A DNA stretch of 64,000 nt, taken from GCA-2725625 sp964574215. GTDB taxonomy: Bacteria > Pseudomonadota > Alphaproteobacteria > Rhodospirillales > UBA2165. Numbering within the stretch: position 1 is the stretch's first letter; every line of letters starts with the position of its first letter. The translations under genes and the position numbers were made by a program. The stretch lies in contig CAZNLR010000009.1 in assembly GCA_964574215.1 (NCBI GenBank), positions 1-64,000 of the forward strand, given 5' to 3'. Under the pieces are notes generated by a model. The model ran no database searches. It saw only the letters and a program-made list of their open reading frames with translations, and was not told where the DNA came from. Below, one piece after another: positions 45,014 to 55,270 of this stretch.

Positions 45014-45843
45014 TCGATGCCCAACTCCCGATTGGCTGCCGCCACTTCTTCTTTCGTCGGAATACGGTAATGCCAGTTGTTGTCGTCCTCCATAAAGGAA
45101 ACGCCTTTTCCTTTGACGGTATGGGCGATTAAGGCGACTGGCTGGCCGTTTTTATTGGGAGTATCTTTCATCGCCGTAACCAAATTTGAAATATCATGCC
45201 CGTCGACGTTCGCCGCGTTCCAGCCAAATGCCTCCCACTTCTCTTTCAGCGGCTGGATGGACATTATTTCCGTGCTTCGCCCGGTACCTTGCCACTGGTT
45301 GAAATCGACAATAACGCACAAGCGCGAAACGTTGTTTGCGGCGGCGAGAAGCGCAGCCTCCCAAACCGAACCTTCATTGCACTCGCCGTCACCCAGAACG
45401 ACAAATACCCGGTAATCACGCTTTTGAATTCGGCCGGCAATCGCCATTCCCAATCCGATCGGCAAACCATGACCCAGAGATCCCGTCGCGGCTTCAACAC
45501 CGGGCATACAATTCGGTCCCGGATGTTCCGACATGGGACCGCCGTCCCGATTATATTGGGAAAGCAATGATGTTTCGAAAAATCCCCGGTGCGCCAGGCT
45601 GGCATAGAGAGCTTGCGCCGCATGGCCTTTGCTAAGAATTAATCGGTCCCGGTCCGGACTTTTTGGGTCGTCCGGATCGATGTTCATTACCCCCCACAAA
45701 GCCGCAACGAGGATATCTATACACGACAAGGAAGAGGCCAAATGAGAAGCTTTCGCCCGATGCGACATCTCGATAACCGTGCTGCGGACGGCGCGGGCGA
45801 TATCTTCAAGATTGCCGGTTTTGAGATCGTCTATCTTATTCAA
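45010..45843 (-). CDS. Second split transketolase, N-terminal subunit
   Basis: 277 aa. Signatures: ILSKGHAAQALYASLA, GSLGHGLPIGLG, the ThDP/Mg motif LGDGECNEGSVWE and downstream VDFNQWQGTG. It is the first gene of a transketolase pair with 4-nt overlap to the C-half. It follows the DegT aminotransferase gene by 48 nt. It would transfer a two-carbon ketol unit in a sugar pathway. Confidence 0.9.
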   Translation of the reverse strand: MNKIDDLKTGNLEDIARAVRSTVIEMSHRAKASHLASSLSCIDILVAALWGVMNIDPDDPKSPDRDRLILSKGHAAQALYASLAHRGFFETSLLSQYNRDGGPMSEHPGPNCMPGVEAATGSLGHGLPIGLGMAIAGRIQKRDYRVFVVLGDGECNEGSVWEAALLAAANNVSRLCVIVDFNQWQGTGRSTEIMSIQPLKEKWEAFGWNAANVDGHDISNLVTAMKDTPNKNGQPVALIAHTVKGKGVSFMEDDNNWHYRIPTKEEVAAANRELGIE

Positions 45844-45891
45844 AATCGATCAACTTTCTGTTTCGATATACCTTCAAATCGTTGGCTAAAA

Positions 45892-46998
45892 TTACCGGCC
45901 AGCGTAAAAACTGTTAATCGTATCAATCGCGATGTCCTGCTCTTCCCGGCTTAAATATTGATCGGCCGGCAGGCTCATCACTTCTCCGGCCTGCCGCTCG
46001 GCGTTGGGAAAGTCTCCGACCTTATGCCCAAGAAAATCCAAAGCCTTTTGCCGGTAGAGCGGAATGGGGTAATGAATTTTTACTTCTACACCGTTGTCCA
46101 AGCAATAGCGCACGCACTGGTCGCGGTCTTCCGCGCAAATTTGGTAGATATGATACACCTGTTTCAAATTTTGAGGCCGGTCGGGAATTGTGATCTGCGG
46201 AATATCTTTTAGGGCGTCATCGTAGTACCGCGCGTTGGCGATACGTTGATCAGTTCCCGCTTCAGTTTTACCAATCAGCCAATTCCCGACGGCGGCCTGA
46301 ATCGAATCGAGGCGCGTGTTGAAGCCCAGCATTTCGACATTATCGCGGCCCTGAATACCATTGTTGCGCAATATACGAATTCGATCGGCAATATCATCGT
46401 CGTTTGTGACAACGACGCCGCCGTCACCCCAAACGTTCAGGTTTTTTAACGGATGCAGTGAAAAACCGGCCGTTTGGCCCCACGAGCCTGCGGTCTTACC
46501 ATCATAGGAGGCGAGTATCGCCTGACAGGCATCCTCGACGATTTTAAGGTTATGGCGCTCGGCCAGGTCCGTGATTTTAACCATATCCGGCATGGCGCCC
46601 GTCAAATGTACCGGAAGAAGGGCTTTGGTGCGGGACGTGATTGCCGCTTCTATCTGATCGGCATCAATACAGTAGCTTTCGTTACAGTCGACCAGCACCG
46701 GCTTGGCGCCCACCTCATTGATTGCGCCTACGGTCGATACAAACGTGTTGGCCGCCGTAATAACTTCGTCACCATGGCCGACGCCCAACGCTTTCAAACC
46801 GATTTTTAAAGCGTCTGTTCCCGAAGCGACACCGATGGCATGCTTTACATTAAGGAGATCGCCAAACTTACCTTCAAACTCTTCAACGGTTTTTCCCAGG
46901 GTAAAGTCGCCGGAAGCAACGACTTTTTCAATCGCCGCCATTATGTCCGTGGTATCCGCAAATTGCTGCGGTAAATATGAGTAGCGTACTTTGAACAT
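45892..46998 (-). CDS. DegT/DnrJ/EryC1 PLP-dependent sugar aminotransferase
   Basis: 368 aa. PLP-phosphate site GVASGTDALKIG, PLP-ring Asp in VEDACQA, and the Schiff-base Lys185 in FSLHPLKNLNVWGDGG are all present, so unlike the gene at 24,997 this is a genuine aminotransferase. It should convert a keto-sugar nucleotide to an amino sugar using glutamate or glutamine. It lies between the kinase-fold gene and the second transketolase pair. Confidence 0.92.
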   Translation of the reverse strand: MFKVRYSYLPQQFADTTDIMAAIEKVVASGDFTLGKTVEEFEGKFGDLLNVKHAIGVASGTDALKIGLKALGVGHGDEVITAANTFVSTVGAINEVGAKPVLVDCNESYCIDADQIEAAITSRTKALLPVHLTGAMPDMVKITDLAERHNLKIVEDACQAILASYDGKTAGSWGQTAGFSLHPLKNLNVWGDGGVVVTNDDDIADRIRILRNNGIQGRDNVEMLGFNTRLDSIQAAVGNWLIGKTEAGTDQRIANARYYDDALKDIPQITIPDRPQNLKQVYHIYQICAEDRDQCVRYCLDNGVEVKIHYPIPLYRQKALDFLGHKVGDFPNAERQAGEVMSLPADQYLSREEQDIAIDTINSFYAGR

Positions 46999-47002
46999 AA
47001 AT

Positions 47003-48139
47003 TTAATTCTCTAACCCCAGTGCCGCAATCAGACCTCCCGAATGATGAGATCCATCCAATGTTTGGAGCAAGTTCCGCGCTTTTGCAAGCTGGCGTTCCT
47101 GCGCAATTTGAATATGTGAATCCTGACCGGCTAATTCTCTTCTCGCCCACCGTTCCGGCAGGAATTCGCCAAGTTGGATAAGACACCAAATGAGAGCGTA
47201 TAACGGCAACGAGAGGCGAAATCGGATTGAAAAATCACGATCCAATGCTGAAAAATAGCTGTTCATAAGTTGATGAAAATATTTTTGTAATTCGGGTTGG
47301 AGCGATGCGCCGGGATGCAGAATAGCGTCGGCAACCATTTTTACCGGATCGTCCCATCCGAAATATTCGAAATCGATAAAATATAATTTTCCATCGGGCG
47401 AACGGAGCGAATTGTGAAGACCGAAGTCAGAGGGGCTTAAAGTTTTTTGATCCGGTCTCAACTTCGTATGCATATCGATGCCGCTCGCCTTGAGCGCCGA
47501 GCGCACCGTATCGGTCTCCCGTTCCAAAGATGGCCGGAATTCATCGCGCAGAAAAGAATCAAGCTGCGAATAATTTTCGACCTCCCGGTCTAATCTCTCC
47601 AGCCGCTCATTCAATTGTTCCAGTATCTGGCTTACCGAGAAGCAACTGGCAGAAGCGACCCGTAAATCTGCCGCTTCTTTTTGGGACGTAAGTTTCTGAA
47701 TGCTTTTTAAGTAGTCCGCCGAATCTTCGATGTCCACTTTGGTTCCTTCGGTGACCGGATTGCCATTCAGCCACTGATACAGGGCGCAATCACTTTCACT
47801 GCTGGCCAAAACGGGTTCAGGAATGCACCGAATTCCATTCGACCAAAGAAAAACCAAAGATGAAAATTCCGCACCCAATCGGTCTCTTTGATCGGCGGCT
47901 TGTTGGGGATAGAACTTGAGGGCGTAACTTTCCGACGCAGTGTCGACTTTGAACACACGATTGTTTCCGCCCGTGCCCGCTTTTTCGAATTTTACAATTG
48001 GCGTATTTAGCAATTGCTCAGCGATTGAAATCAAGTCATTCGAGGAGTCTTCGAAATCTGGCATTGGGGCCCGTGGCTGTGAGAAATCCGAGTAAGATTT
48101 TGACGCATAGAGGAACGGTTGTGAAAATAGGGCGTTCAC
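47003..48139 (-). CDS. APH-fold phosphotransferase
   Basis: 378 aa, GTG start at 48139; the ATG at 48064 is possible because the first 25 residues look dispensable. The APH/choline-kinase fold is shown by GTGGNNRVFKVDT (glycine loop), YALKFYP with the ATP-binding Lys, the catalytic-loop-like SPSDFGLHN and the metal-binding FIDFEYFGWDDP. Brenner-type loop has Ser-Asp in place of His-x-Asp. It likely phosphorylates a sugar or small alcohol in the glycan pathway; no resistance role is suggested by context. Confidence 0.82.
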   Translation of the reverse strand: MNALFSQPFLYASKSYSDFSQPRAPMPDFEDSSNDLISIAEQLLNTPIVKFEKAGTGGNNRVFKVDTASESYALKFYPQQAADQRDRLGAEFSSLVFLWSNGIRCIPEPVLASSESDCALYQWLNGNPVTEGTKVDIEDSADYLKSIQKLTSQKEAADLRVASASCFSVSQILEQLNERLERLDREVENYSQLDSFLRDEFRPSLERETDTVRSALKASGIDMHTKLRPDQKTLSPSDFGLHNSLRSPDGKLYFIDFEYFGWDDPVKMVADAILHPGASLQPELQKYFHQLMNSYFSALDRDFSIRFRLSLPLYALIWCLIQLGEFLPERWARRELAGQDSHIQIAQERQLAKARNLLQTLDGSHHSGGLIAALGLEN

Positions 48140-48158
48140 AATGATCGTACCATCAGAT

Positions 48159-50186
48159 TCAGCGCAATTCGCGGTAAAATTTGTTGAAATTGGAGGCAGA
48201 ACTCAAAATATATCCGAGGCTCGTCTCGGACATCCCGTACTGATGGGTATATTGATGGATGAGTTCTTTCTGTTCATTTGTGTGGCTGACGACAATTTCA
48301 ATCCCGTCTGGGTCAAAATACTCTTCGGGATTGGCCTTGAATTTTTGCGCTTCCAATTGAACAAAATCGAAGTGAAATTTTTTCCTTGATGATTTTTCGT
48401 AAGACAGAACATCCAGTTTTCGCATGAGGCTGATTTCGAGAAGCTCCGACAAATAACTTTGGGCTTTTTCATCGAAAGCGCCGTTGGCAATCATCAACTG
48501 CCTTGCTTCATCGAAAGCCAGTTGATGAAGATCTTCCAAGTGCTGAAAAACGGCGCGCGTTCTGAAAATAACCTGCTCGTTAATTCCGATCTCTCCATTT
48601 TCAAACTGCTCGATTAGCGACTGATCTGTCAGCATGTCCTCAAGCTCGCCGCTGGTAGGCCAGAGTTCCTTGGTTTCCCTGAGAAAATCCTCCTTGATTT
48701 TGCGCAGGGGCCCGTCTTTTTCGCAGAAGGCGGCGTGAATATTTCTGATTAATGTTGAAATCGACAAACCCGAGCGGGTCAGGAATTTATACAGTTCCTC
48801 GAATATGGCGTTGTTATAGAACAATTCGACGGTCAAATCGAATAACCGGCATTCCAAATAGTCGTCGAAAGACAGGGTGGAATTGGCGACGCAGATCTCA
48901 TCGATCTCCGGCGAATAAAAATATTCTCCGAACAACGAGTATTGCACGACCGTGTTCGGCATCACGCGAAAGCGGGTCTGCATGTCGAAATCTTTTCGCG
49001 CCTGATCGGAACAACCCGACGAACCCAAAAGCATTATAAATTGGTGCGATCTCACCACATTCATATCGGCGTCGATCAGATCAGACATGGACTTGAAATG
49101 CGCTTCTTTGGTGTCGGCCGGCAACGCCAGGATTATTTCGGCGAAACTGTTGGCGTCAATTTCCTTACCCCGTTGGGCGACATAGATCATTTGGTCCCAA
49201 TGGACGTTTTCTCTTTTGACAGCTTTCAGGACCTCTGCGTTAGTGGATTGGACTGCTGCGCTCAGGAAATGGGAACCGTGGATGGTTTCAACGGCATCGA
49301 GAACCCGTTCTTTTTGGTTTTTTCCGGAAAAATCCGCGACGTATTTTGGCCAGCCGAATTCTTCCTGAATTTTCGCTATTTCCTTGCAGACCTTGAGATC
49401 GTCTTTGTACATGCCGAAATTGGAATCGGCCAATTGCAGCACGGGGCTGTGGGTTCGCTCGGCGATATATCGCAGTTCCTCAGTCAATCGAACCAGCGAA
49501 AAGCGCCGGACTTTGTTGAAATACTCTTCGCCCTCCTGGCAAAAGGAACATTTAAACGGACAGCCGCGCGCAATCTGGATGAGCGGCGTAATTTTCTCGT
49601 CGTTCAGTAACTTGTCACACAGACCCGTCAAATAGGGCGACGGTAGATTGTCCAGATCCGCGATCGGCGGAAGCGCTGTACCGAAGACGAGTTTATCGTC
49701 GTTCAGATAGTAACAATTTTGCAGGTCGATTTCCGATGACTTCAGCTTGCTGACGTTGAAACCGAAGTCAAAAATATGTTCGAGGAGGCGGGCGAGGGCG
49801 ATTTCCCCTTCTCTGAATACGAAAAAATCAATCAACGGAAATTCATGCAAAAACCGCTCCTGCTCGTGCAGAACAACCGGAAAATTTGGTCCGCCGAAAA
49901 TGATAATAGTGTCCGGAGATTTGGCTTTTATGCGTTTGGCGAATTCATAGGAGAGCCTGAAATTCCATACATAACCCGAAAAACATATGATTGGCGGAAT
50001 CGATTTATCCAAATCCGCCGCTAATTTCTTAGGATGTTTATAAAGTTCGATCTCGACGCGATCGCCGAAATGCTGTTTGACGTAGGCGGCCACCATAGCC
50101 ACACCAAAGGGATAATTGTCGGTATATTGCCCAGTGTGGGTCAGTGACGCGAAGCTGATAGGGGTGAGAGAGTTTACTGAGGTCAT
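48159..50186 (-). CDS. Large cobalamin-type radical SAM protein, copy 1
   Basis: 675 aa. N-terminal cobalamin-binding-like region (FASLTHTGQYTDN, PFGVAMVAAYV, FSGYVWNFRLSY, IIFGGPNFP) without DxHxxG; the cluster motif is CPFKCSFC (C209, C213, C216) in RGCPFKCSFCQEGEEYFNKVRRF. A conserved NFGMYK follows. The C-terminal 270 residues are an extension of unknown fold ending in SSASNFNKFYREL. A paralogue of equal layout is at 57,061. The gene begins a minus-strand block and is divergent from the class III aminotransferase. Confidence 0.85.
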   Translation of the reverse strand: MTSVNSLTPISFASLTHTGQYTDNYPFGVAMVAAYVKQHFGDRVEIELYKHPKKLAADLDKSIPPIICFSGYVWNFRLSYEFAKRIKAKSPDTIIIFGGPNFPVVLHEQERFLHEFPLIDFFVFREGEIALARLLEHIFDFGFNVSKLKSSEIDLQNCYYLNDDKLVFGTALPPIADLDNLPSPYLTGLCDKLLNDEKITPLIQIARGCPFKCSFCQEGEEYFNKVRRFSLVRLTEELRYIAERTHSPVLQLADSNFGMYKDDLKVCKEIAKIQEEFGWPKYVADFSGKNQKERVLDAVETIHGSHFLSAAVQSTNAEVLKAVKRENVHWDQMIYVAQRGKEIDANSFAEIILALPADTKEAHFKSMSDLIDADMNVVRSHQFIMLLGSSGCSDQARKDFDMQTRFRVMPNTVVQYSLFGEYFYSPEIDEICVANSTLSFDDYLECRLFDLTVELFYNNAIFEELYKFLTRSGLSISTLIRNIHAAFCEKDGPLRKIKEDFLRETKELWPTSGELEDMLTDQSLIEQFENGEIGINEQVIFRTRAVFQHLEDLHQLAFDEARQLMIANGAFDEKAQSYLSELLEISLMRKLDVLSYEKSSRKKFHFDFVQLEAQKFKANPEEYFDPDGIEIVVSHTNEQKELIHQYTHQYGMSETSLGYILSSASNFNKFYRELR

Positions 50187-50398
50187 TTACTCATACTAAC
50201 ATGAAAATTATTGCGAAATAATGAATAGTTGGTGCGTAAAACCCGCTCTAAATGTAGGGATATATAGAATATTTAAGAAATATTGGTTAAGTTTGACTTT
50301 CCCACAAATATATAAAAATGTGAGGAAATTTGGATTGGGGATTACATGCTGGAAATTTGTAAACTCACTTCTCCACAAATCGGAACGATAGGTTTCGG

Positions 50399-51727
50399 AT
50401 GCGAGATCGATCAGAAATGAGCCATGTATTAAATAAATTTCCGAACACACCTCCGAACCCCTTCGTCGACAAGGCGGAGGGCGTTTATATCTACACGGAA
50501 GATGACCGCAAAATTTTAGATGCGACCGCCGGATGGTGTTCGCAAATGGTGCTGGGATACAATCAGCCCGAGGTTCTCGATGCGATGCGGCGCCAAATGG
50601 AGAAGTTCTGCCATATGGATCACAACATATGGCGGCACCGGGAAATGGAGGAACTGGCTGAGTTATTGCTTTCGCGGGCGCCCAAGGGCCTCAACAAGGT
50701 TTATTTTGCCGGAAACAGTGGCAGCGAATCCGTCGAAGCGGCCCTAAAAATCAGCTATCAGGTTCATTTTGATAAGGGCAATAAGGATAAGACCTGGATT
50801 ATATCGAGGGATCAGAGTTACCACGGTGCCACCTTACAAAGCATCGCCGTGTCCGAGCGTGACATTCTGGATTTTTACGAACCCTTGCTACCGGAAAGAA
50901 AGGTGCGCATTCCTCAACATTATCCTCTCCGTATGATGCGCCCTGGTGAAAGCCTCGACGAATACGCCCGTCGAAGCGCTGATGATCTTGAAGACAAAAT
51001 TCTGGAATTGGGCGCCGATAATGTAGCTTGTTTTCTTGGCGAGACCGTCATGGGCCAATTGCAGGGCGATGTCACACCTGCGCCCAAATATTGGAAATAC
51101 ATTCGGGAAATCTGTGATCGTTATGATGTCCACCTCATATTGGATGAAGTTTATTGCGGATTGGGCCGGAGCGGAAAGGTCTATTGCTGCGAATGGGATG
51201 GGATCGTTCCCGACTTCGTCTGCTTCGGAAAAACATTGGGAGCTGGCTATGCGCCGATAAGCGTGGTCATTACCCGCGACGAAATGGAAGAAACAATGGC
51301 CCGTGGCCAAGGGCGCATACAGCACGGCCATACCCACCAAGGGTATTCCCTCGGTGTGGCGGCGGCGCTGGCAGTACAAAAAATTGTCCAAACCGATAGC
51401 CAACTCGAGCACATCCATTCAATGGGCGAGTACTTGAGAAGTAATTTGGGCCATGAACTCAGGCAGCATCCATTTTTCCGTGACCTTCGAGGACGCGGGC
51501 TGATGGTTTCGATGGAATATAATTGCGCCGATAATCCCAAGTTCGGGCAGGAAGTGTTTGAAGCGGTGAGGGACAAGCACAATATTCTGATCAGTTCGAA
51601 ATGGCACCGGATTTCTGTCTCTCCACCATTCATATTAACGCATTCGCAAGCAGACGAAGTGGTCGGCGCCATTGTTGATGAGTTCAAGCAAACTGCCGAA
51701 CGTTTTGATCTGGTGCCCGCCGAATAA
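50399..51727 (+). CDS. Class III PLP aminotransferase
   Basis: 442 aa from ATG 50399; ATG 50417 is also possible. PLP-binding features: FAGNSGSESVEAALK, SYHGAT, the PLP Asp249 in LILDEVYCG, and Schiff-base Lys278 in VCFGKTLGAGYAP. It is an omega-amino-acid/glutamate-semialdehyde-type enzyme, which can transaminate aldehydes or ketones using amino acids. In a glycan locus it could install an amino group on an acyl chain or side chain. It lies between the two halves of the radical SAM block. Confidence 0.9.
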   Translation: MRDRSEMSHVLNKFPNTPPNPFVDKAEGVYIYTEDDRKILDATAGWCSQMVLGYNQPEVLDAMRRQMEKFCHMDHNIWRHREMEELAELLLSRAPKGLNKVYFAGNSGSESVEAALKISYQVHFDKGNKDKTWIISRDQSYHGATLQSIAVSERDILDFYEPLLPERKVRIPQHYPLRMMRPGESLDEYARRSADDLEDKILELGADNVACFLGETVMGQLQGDVTPAPKYWKYIREICDRYDVHLILDEVYCGLGRSGKVYCCEWDGIVPDFVCFGKTLGAGYAPISVVITRDEMEETMARGQGRIQHGHTHQGYSLGVAAALAVQKIVQTDSQLEHIHSMGEYLRSNLGHELRQHPFFRDLRGRGLMVSMEYNCADNPKFGQEVFEAVRDKHNILISSKWHRISVSPPFILTHSQADEVVGAIVDEFKQTAERFDLVPAE

Positions 51728-51832
51728 CCTCAAATCTATTTTTTGCTATTGAATCGTCTAGCTGCTTAATAATTTTTTATAAAGTATCTGGTATTCAAAG
51801 ATAATCCTAAAACTTATTCATAATATGCTGGC

Positions 51833-53731
51833 ATGCCGAATTCCGTGAGCAATACTCCCGACCCAAAGGTACTCTACGCCTTTCATGACCTCAGAATTAC
51901 GTGGCCGTGTTTCGACTATATTGGCTACTTGGTCATGGCTGAATGGACACGCCGGCAGGTTGGCGCCGACAGGATTCACGTGGTCATCGTGCCCCAGCCG
52001 GAAGATGAATATCACAAGGAAATGGACTGGGAGCTCAAGCAGAAAAAATGGCGGCTCCACAATTTGGTCGTTCCCTGCAGCTGGCTTTTGCCGTCCTGCC
52101 AGTCGATTTCAATTTGCAGTTCTATTGAAGAAGCGAAAGAGGTGTTGGAAAATGCCGACGGTCCAATATTTCCAGCCGAATATACCATCGAAAAACCGGT
52201 CCTGAAGGGCGATCCTTGTTGGCCGGCGATGTTGGGGAATATGGGCGCCGATATTAAATATTTGCACGCTACCGATCAGGCGATCGACTATATCCGGCTC
52301 TGGAAAGAAGCGCATTGCGAAGGAAAGAAGCTGGTCACCTTGACCATTCGAAACGCCACCCACAACGTTTCCCGAAACTCGGACTTGGAACTATGGGCCA
52401 AATTTGCGCACTGGCTGAAAGATGAGGGATATTTCCCGGTGGTAGTTCCCGATACGGAGACCGCACTTGAACCTTTGCCTTCGTATTTTGACGGCATCGC
52501 ATCGTTACCACCGGTATCCTTCAATATCGAGCTTCGAATGGCCCTTTACGAGGAGAGCTTTTTAAATACGTTTGTTTCCAATGGACCGGCCTATATGTGC
52601 TGCTTCAATCGTAATGTTCATTTTCTACAATACCGGTCGGGGGAATTCCTCAAGAACCCCGTCAACATCGAGTCGTTTCAAGGTATTCCCCATGGTACCA
52701 ATCCGCCGTATTTGGGCCAATTCCAGAGATCGGTCTGGCGGGAATTGGATATCGAGGTGTTGTGCGAGGAATTCAGCAAAATGGCTAATTTCTTGGATGC
52801 GAGTTTGGAGGATGGAAGTTACGAAAGTCGCCTGGGAGCCGATCCCGACAATTGTGAACCGGTGATCGATATGGCGCGCCGCTTCTATAAATATGGTAAT
52901 TGGGAACCGTTTGACGAGGCCGTTGCTTGGTTAAAAGAGCAAGACGAGGAAAACCCGGAACTTTGGCACCTGATCGGCCAGGCTAACGAGGCTAAAGCGG
53001 AAGACCGAACCGGCAAAGAAGTTGTGATGCTGGACGGAGGGTTTGACCGGGCGGCGGAGCTGATTTTAGAACGTGATATCGGTAAACTGGATCCACCGAC
53101 ACTTAGTATCCTGATCGACAGCCTGGTGAAGTCCGGCAAATATGACGAATTCGAATCCAGGCTGGACGAATTTATCGTATTTGGTGGCAAAGACCCGGAA
53201 TACTTTCTGCAACTTTGCACGGCCTTACACCAAAGCAAAAATATAAAAGAGCTAAAGCGGGTTGTCATCGAAGTCGTTTTGGCCAAGGGCATCGGGTCGT
53301 CTGACCTGTATGGTGGACTCGGCGTGTGGTTGCCTGAACTGGGTATGTTTGAAGAAGCCATTCAGTTATTTGAATTTCTGATCACTGTCGATTTTGACCT
53401 GGAAAATACCTTTGAACGGTTGGCGGTCATCTATGAAGCTCAGGAAAAATACTGGGAGGCAATCAACGTTTATCGCTCGGCCATGGATAAAGACGTCATA
53501 ACGCCACCGATGATGTTCCGTCTGGCCATGAACCTCAAACAGATCGAGCAATACGAAAGTGCGGCCACCACCATCATCGCGTTACGGGAAAGCGGTCAAG
53601 AAAGCTGGACCATGCTTCAGGAACTCAGCACCTTGTGTTCGCTGGCAGGCAAACAGGAAGAGGCGCGCCAATATTATAGCCAATCCATGGCTCTGAAAGC
53701 GGCCTCTTTGGAAAAGGGCATCGTCAAATAG
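51833..53731 (+). CDS. GT-like/TPR-repeat protein, copy 2
   Basis: 632 aa. The N-terminus (YAFHDLRITWPCFDYIG, AEWTRRQVGAD) is clearly similar to copy 1 at 38,200-40,089, and it shares the later FVSNGPAYMCCFNRNVHFLQYRSG region. TPR-like helices fill the C-terminal half (GMFEEAIQLFEFLI, KYWEAINVYRSAM, QYESAATTIIAL). No catalytic motif is certain. It converges with the radical SAM gene at 53,750 (18-nt gap). Its duplication together with radical SAM genes suggests the two types act together. Confidence 0.6.
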   Translation: MPNSVSNTPDPKVLYAFHDLRITWPCFDYIGYLVMAEWTRRQVGADRIHVVIVPQPEDEYHKEMDWELKQKKWRLHNLVVPCSWLLPSCQSISICSSIEEAKEVLENADGPIFPAEYTIEKPVLKGDPCWPAMLGNMGADIKYLHATDQAIDYIRLWKEAHCEGKKLVTLTIRNATHNVSRNSDLELWAKFAHWLKDEGYFPVVVPDTETALEPLPSYFDGIASLPPVSFNIELRMALYEESFLNTFVSNGPAYMCCFNRNVHFLQYRSGEFLKNPVNIESFQGIPHGTNPPYLGQFQRSVWRELDIEVLCEEFSKMANFLDASLEDGSYESRLGADPDNCEPVIDMARRFYKYGNWEPFDEAVAWLKEQDEENPELWHLIGQANEAKAEDRTGKEVVMLDGGFDRAAELILERDIGKLDPPTLSILIDSLVKSGKYDEFESRLDEFIVFGGKDPEYFLQLCTALHQSKNIKELKRVVIEVVLAKGIGSSDLYGGLGVWLPELGMFEEAIQLFEFLITVDFDLENTFERLAVIYEAQEKYWEAINVYRSAMDKDVITPPMMFRLAMNLKQIEQYESAATTIIALRESGQESWTMLQELSTLCSLAGKQEEARQYYSQSMALKAASLEKGIVK

Positions 53732-53749
53732 AGTTCGTTGAGAATTTGC

Positions 53750-55270
53750 TTAATTAATCAGCAAGTTGCCGCCGTCGGTGCGGAACAGGACCTGGCGTTT
53801 GTCTTCGTCTTTCACGCCGGCATGCATCGATTCACCGCGGTCGCTTAATCCCGACGTTACGGCGTCGCGGGTTGCCTGTCGGATGGTAGCAAGTTCGGAT
53901 TCCGGCATGCCCCATATTTCGGCAACTCGATCTCTTCTTTCCTGACTGCCGAAGTTGATGCGATCCCATTCATAGGCTCTGAGAATACTGACATCTTTAG
54001 GGGACCATTCATCGGACTTAATCTGGCTGAACCGCCAATTGACTTCCAGGCCGTCCGATGGCGTATCGAAGGCATCCATACTTTCGGCCATATCCCACAT
54101 TTTAGTTCCCTTGAGCGGGACGGCGATAAAAAGCTTCACGTAATCGGCGCCACATTGTTCGGCAAACTTGACGGTCTCCCGTATTTCGTTCCAAGTTTCT
54201 CCGGGATAACCGATAATGAAATTGGCCAGGACAAATAAGCCCATGTTTTTGACCTTTTCGATCAGCGGAGGAACCAGATCAAGTTGCAGCGGCTTCAAAA
54301 CGATATCGTTCATAACCCGCTGGTTGCCGCTTTCGATGGCCACGTTAATGCCGATGCACCCGGCCTCTTTCAATAGATCGAGCATTTCATCATCGAGGGC
54401 GAAAATGGCGAAGGCGGCAATAATAAATTTGAGGTTCAGTTTGCTGTCGATTAGTTGCCGGAGAAGTTCCTTAAAAAACTTCTTTTTGATGACCATATTG
54501 TCGTCGTCGATCAAAAAAGACTTGAGCCCGAATTTCTCTTTCAAATAGGCAAGCTCTTCGATGACCTGTTCCGGTTTTGGCGAACGAACGCTTTTACCAC
54601 TGATGGCTTCAACCTGGCAGAAGGAACAACCGACAGGACAGCCCCGGGTAATAACCGTACGGACAAAAGGAAATTCCGGCGGGCGCAAAGGCCCGTACCG
54701 GGCGCCAACCACGACGTAATCCTCCATCCTGACGAGGCCGTAATCGGGCATGGGCAACAAACTCAGATCGTGGATTAGCGCATGGCTTTGAACCGATATC
54801 CGATCGTCTTCCCGGTACACCAGGCCTTCCTTGGGAAAATCGCCGGCGCCGATCAGAAATTTGATCAGGTCCCGCAGGACATATTCGCCTTCGCCACGAA
54901 CGGCATAGTCGATGTTAAGATCGGATATAACATTTTCGAACTCGATGGTGACATGAACACCGCCGGCGATAACGACCGTGTCCTTTTTGATTTTCTTAAC
55001 GGCTTCTGCGGCGGTATGCAGAATAGAAGAGTATTCGGAAGTCAGCATCGAAATTCCAACATAGTCGGGTTGAATTTCAGCGATTTTTTCGGCGAACTCG
55101 CTTAGGGACATGTCGTAGAATTGCGCGTCGATGATCGTGACATCGACATCGTCTTCGACCATTTTCCCCAATAGGCACAGAATCGCCGGATTCAAATTCC
55201 AAACGGTTTGAATATCGACTTTGTGCCACCTCATATTCGGGTAGACCAATACGAGTTTTTTGCGGTTCAT
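53750..55270 (-). CDS. B12-binding-domain radical SAM protein
   Basis: 506 aa. Cobalamin-binding-like region at about residues 5-135 (LVYPNMRW, NPAILCLLGKMV, GISMLTSEYSS, VIAGGVHVTIE, RGEGEYVL). The cluster motif is CPVGCSFC (C211, C215, C218), followed by KSFLIDDDNM and the GINVAIESGNQ motif. Of the BchE/HpnJ-like Fe-S oxidoreductase class. It overlaps no other gene; its partner TPR protein gene is convergent. Confidence 0.86.
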   Translation of the reverse strand: MNRKKLVLVYPNMRWHKVDIQTVWNLNPAILCLLGKMVEDDVDVTIIDAQFYDMSLSEFAEKIAEIQPDYVGISMLTSEYSSILHTAAEAVKKIKKDTVVIAGGVHVTIEFENVISDLNIDYAVRGEGEYVLRDLIKFLIGAGDFPKEGLVYREDDRISVQSHALIHDLSLLPMPDYGLVRMEDYVVVGARYGPLRPPEFPFVRTVITRGCPVGCSFCQVEAISGKSVRSPKPEQVIEELAYLKEKFGLKSFLIDDDNMVIKKKFFKELLRQLIDSKLNLKFIIAAFAIFALDDEMLDLLKEAGCIGINVAIESGNQRVMNDIVLKPLQLDLVPPLIEKVKNMGLFVLANFIIGYPGETWNEIRETVKFAEQCGADYVKLFIAVPLKGTKMWDMAESMDAFDTPSDGLEVNWRFSQIKSDEWSPKDVSILRAYEWDRINFGSQERRDRVAEIWGMPESELATIRQATRDAVTSGLSDRGESMHAGVKDEDKRQVLFRTDGGNLLIN

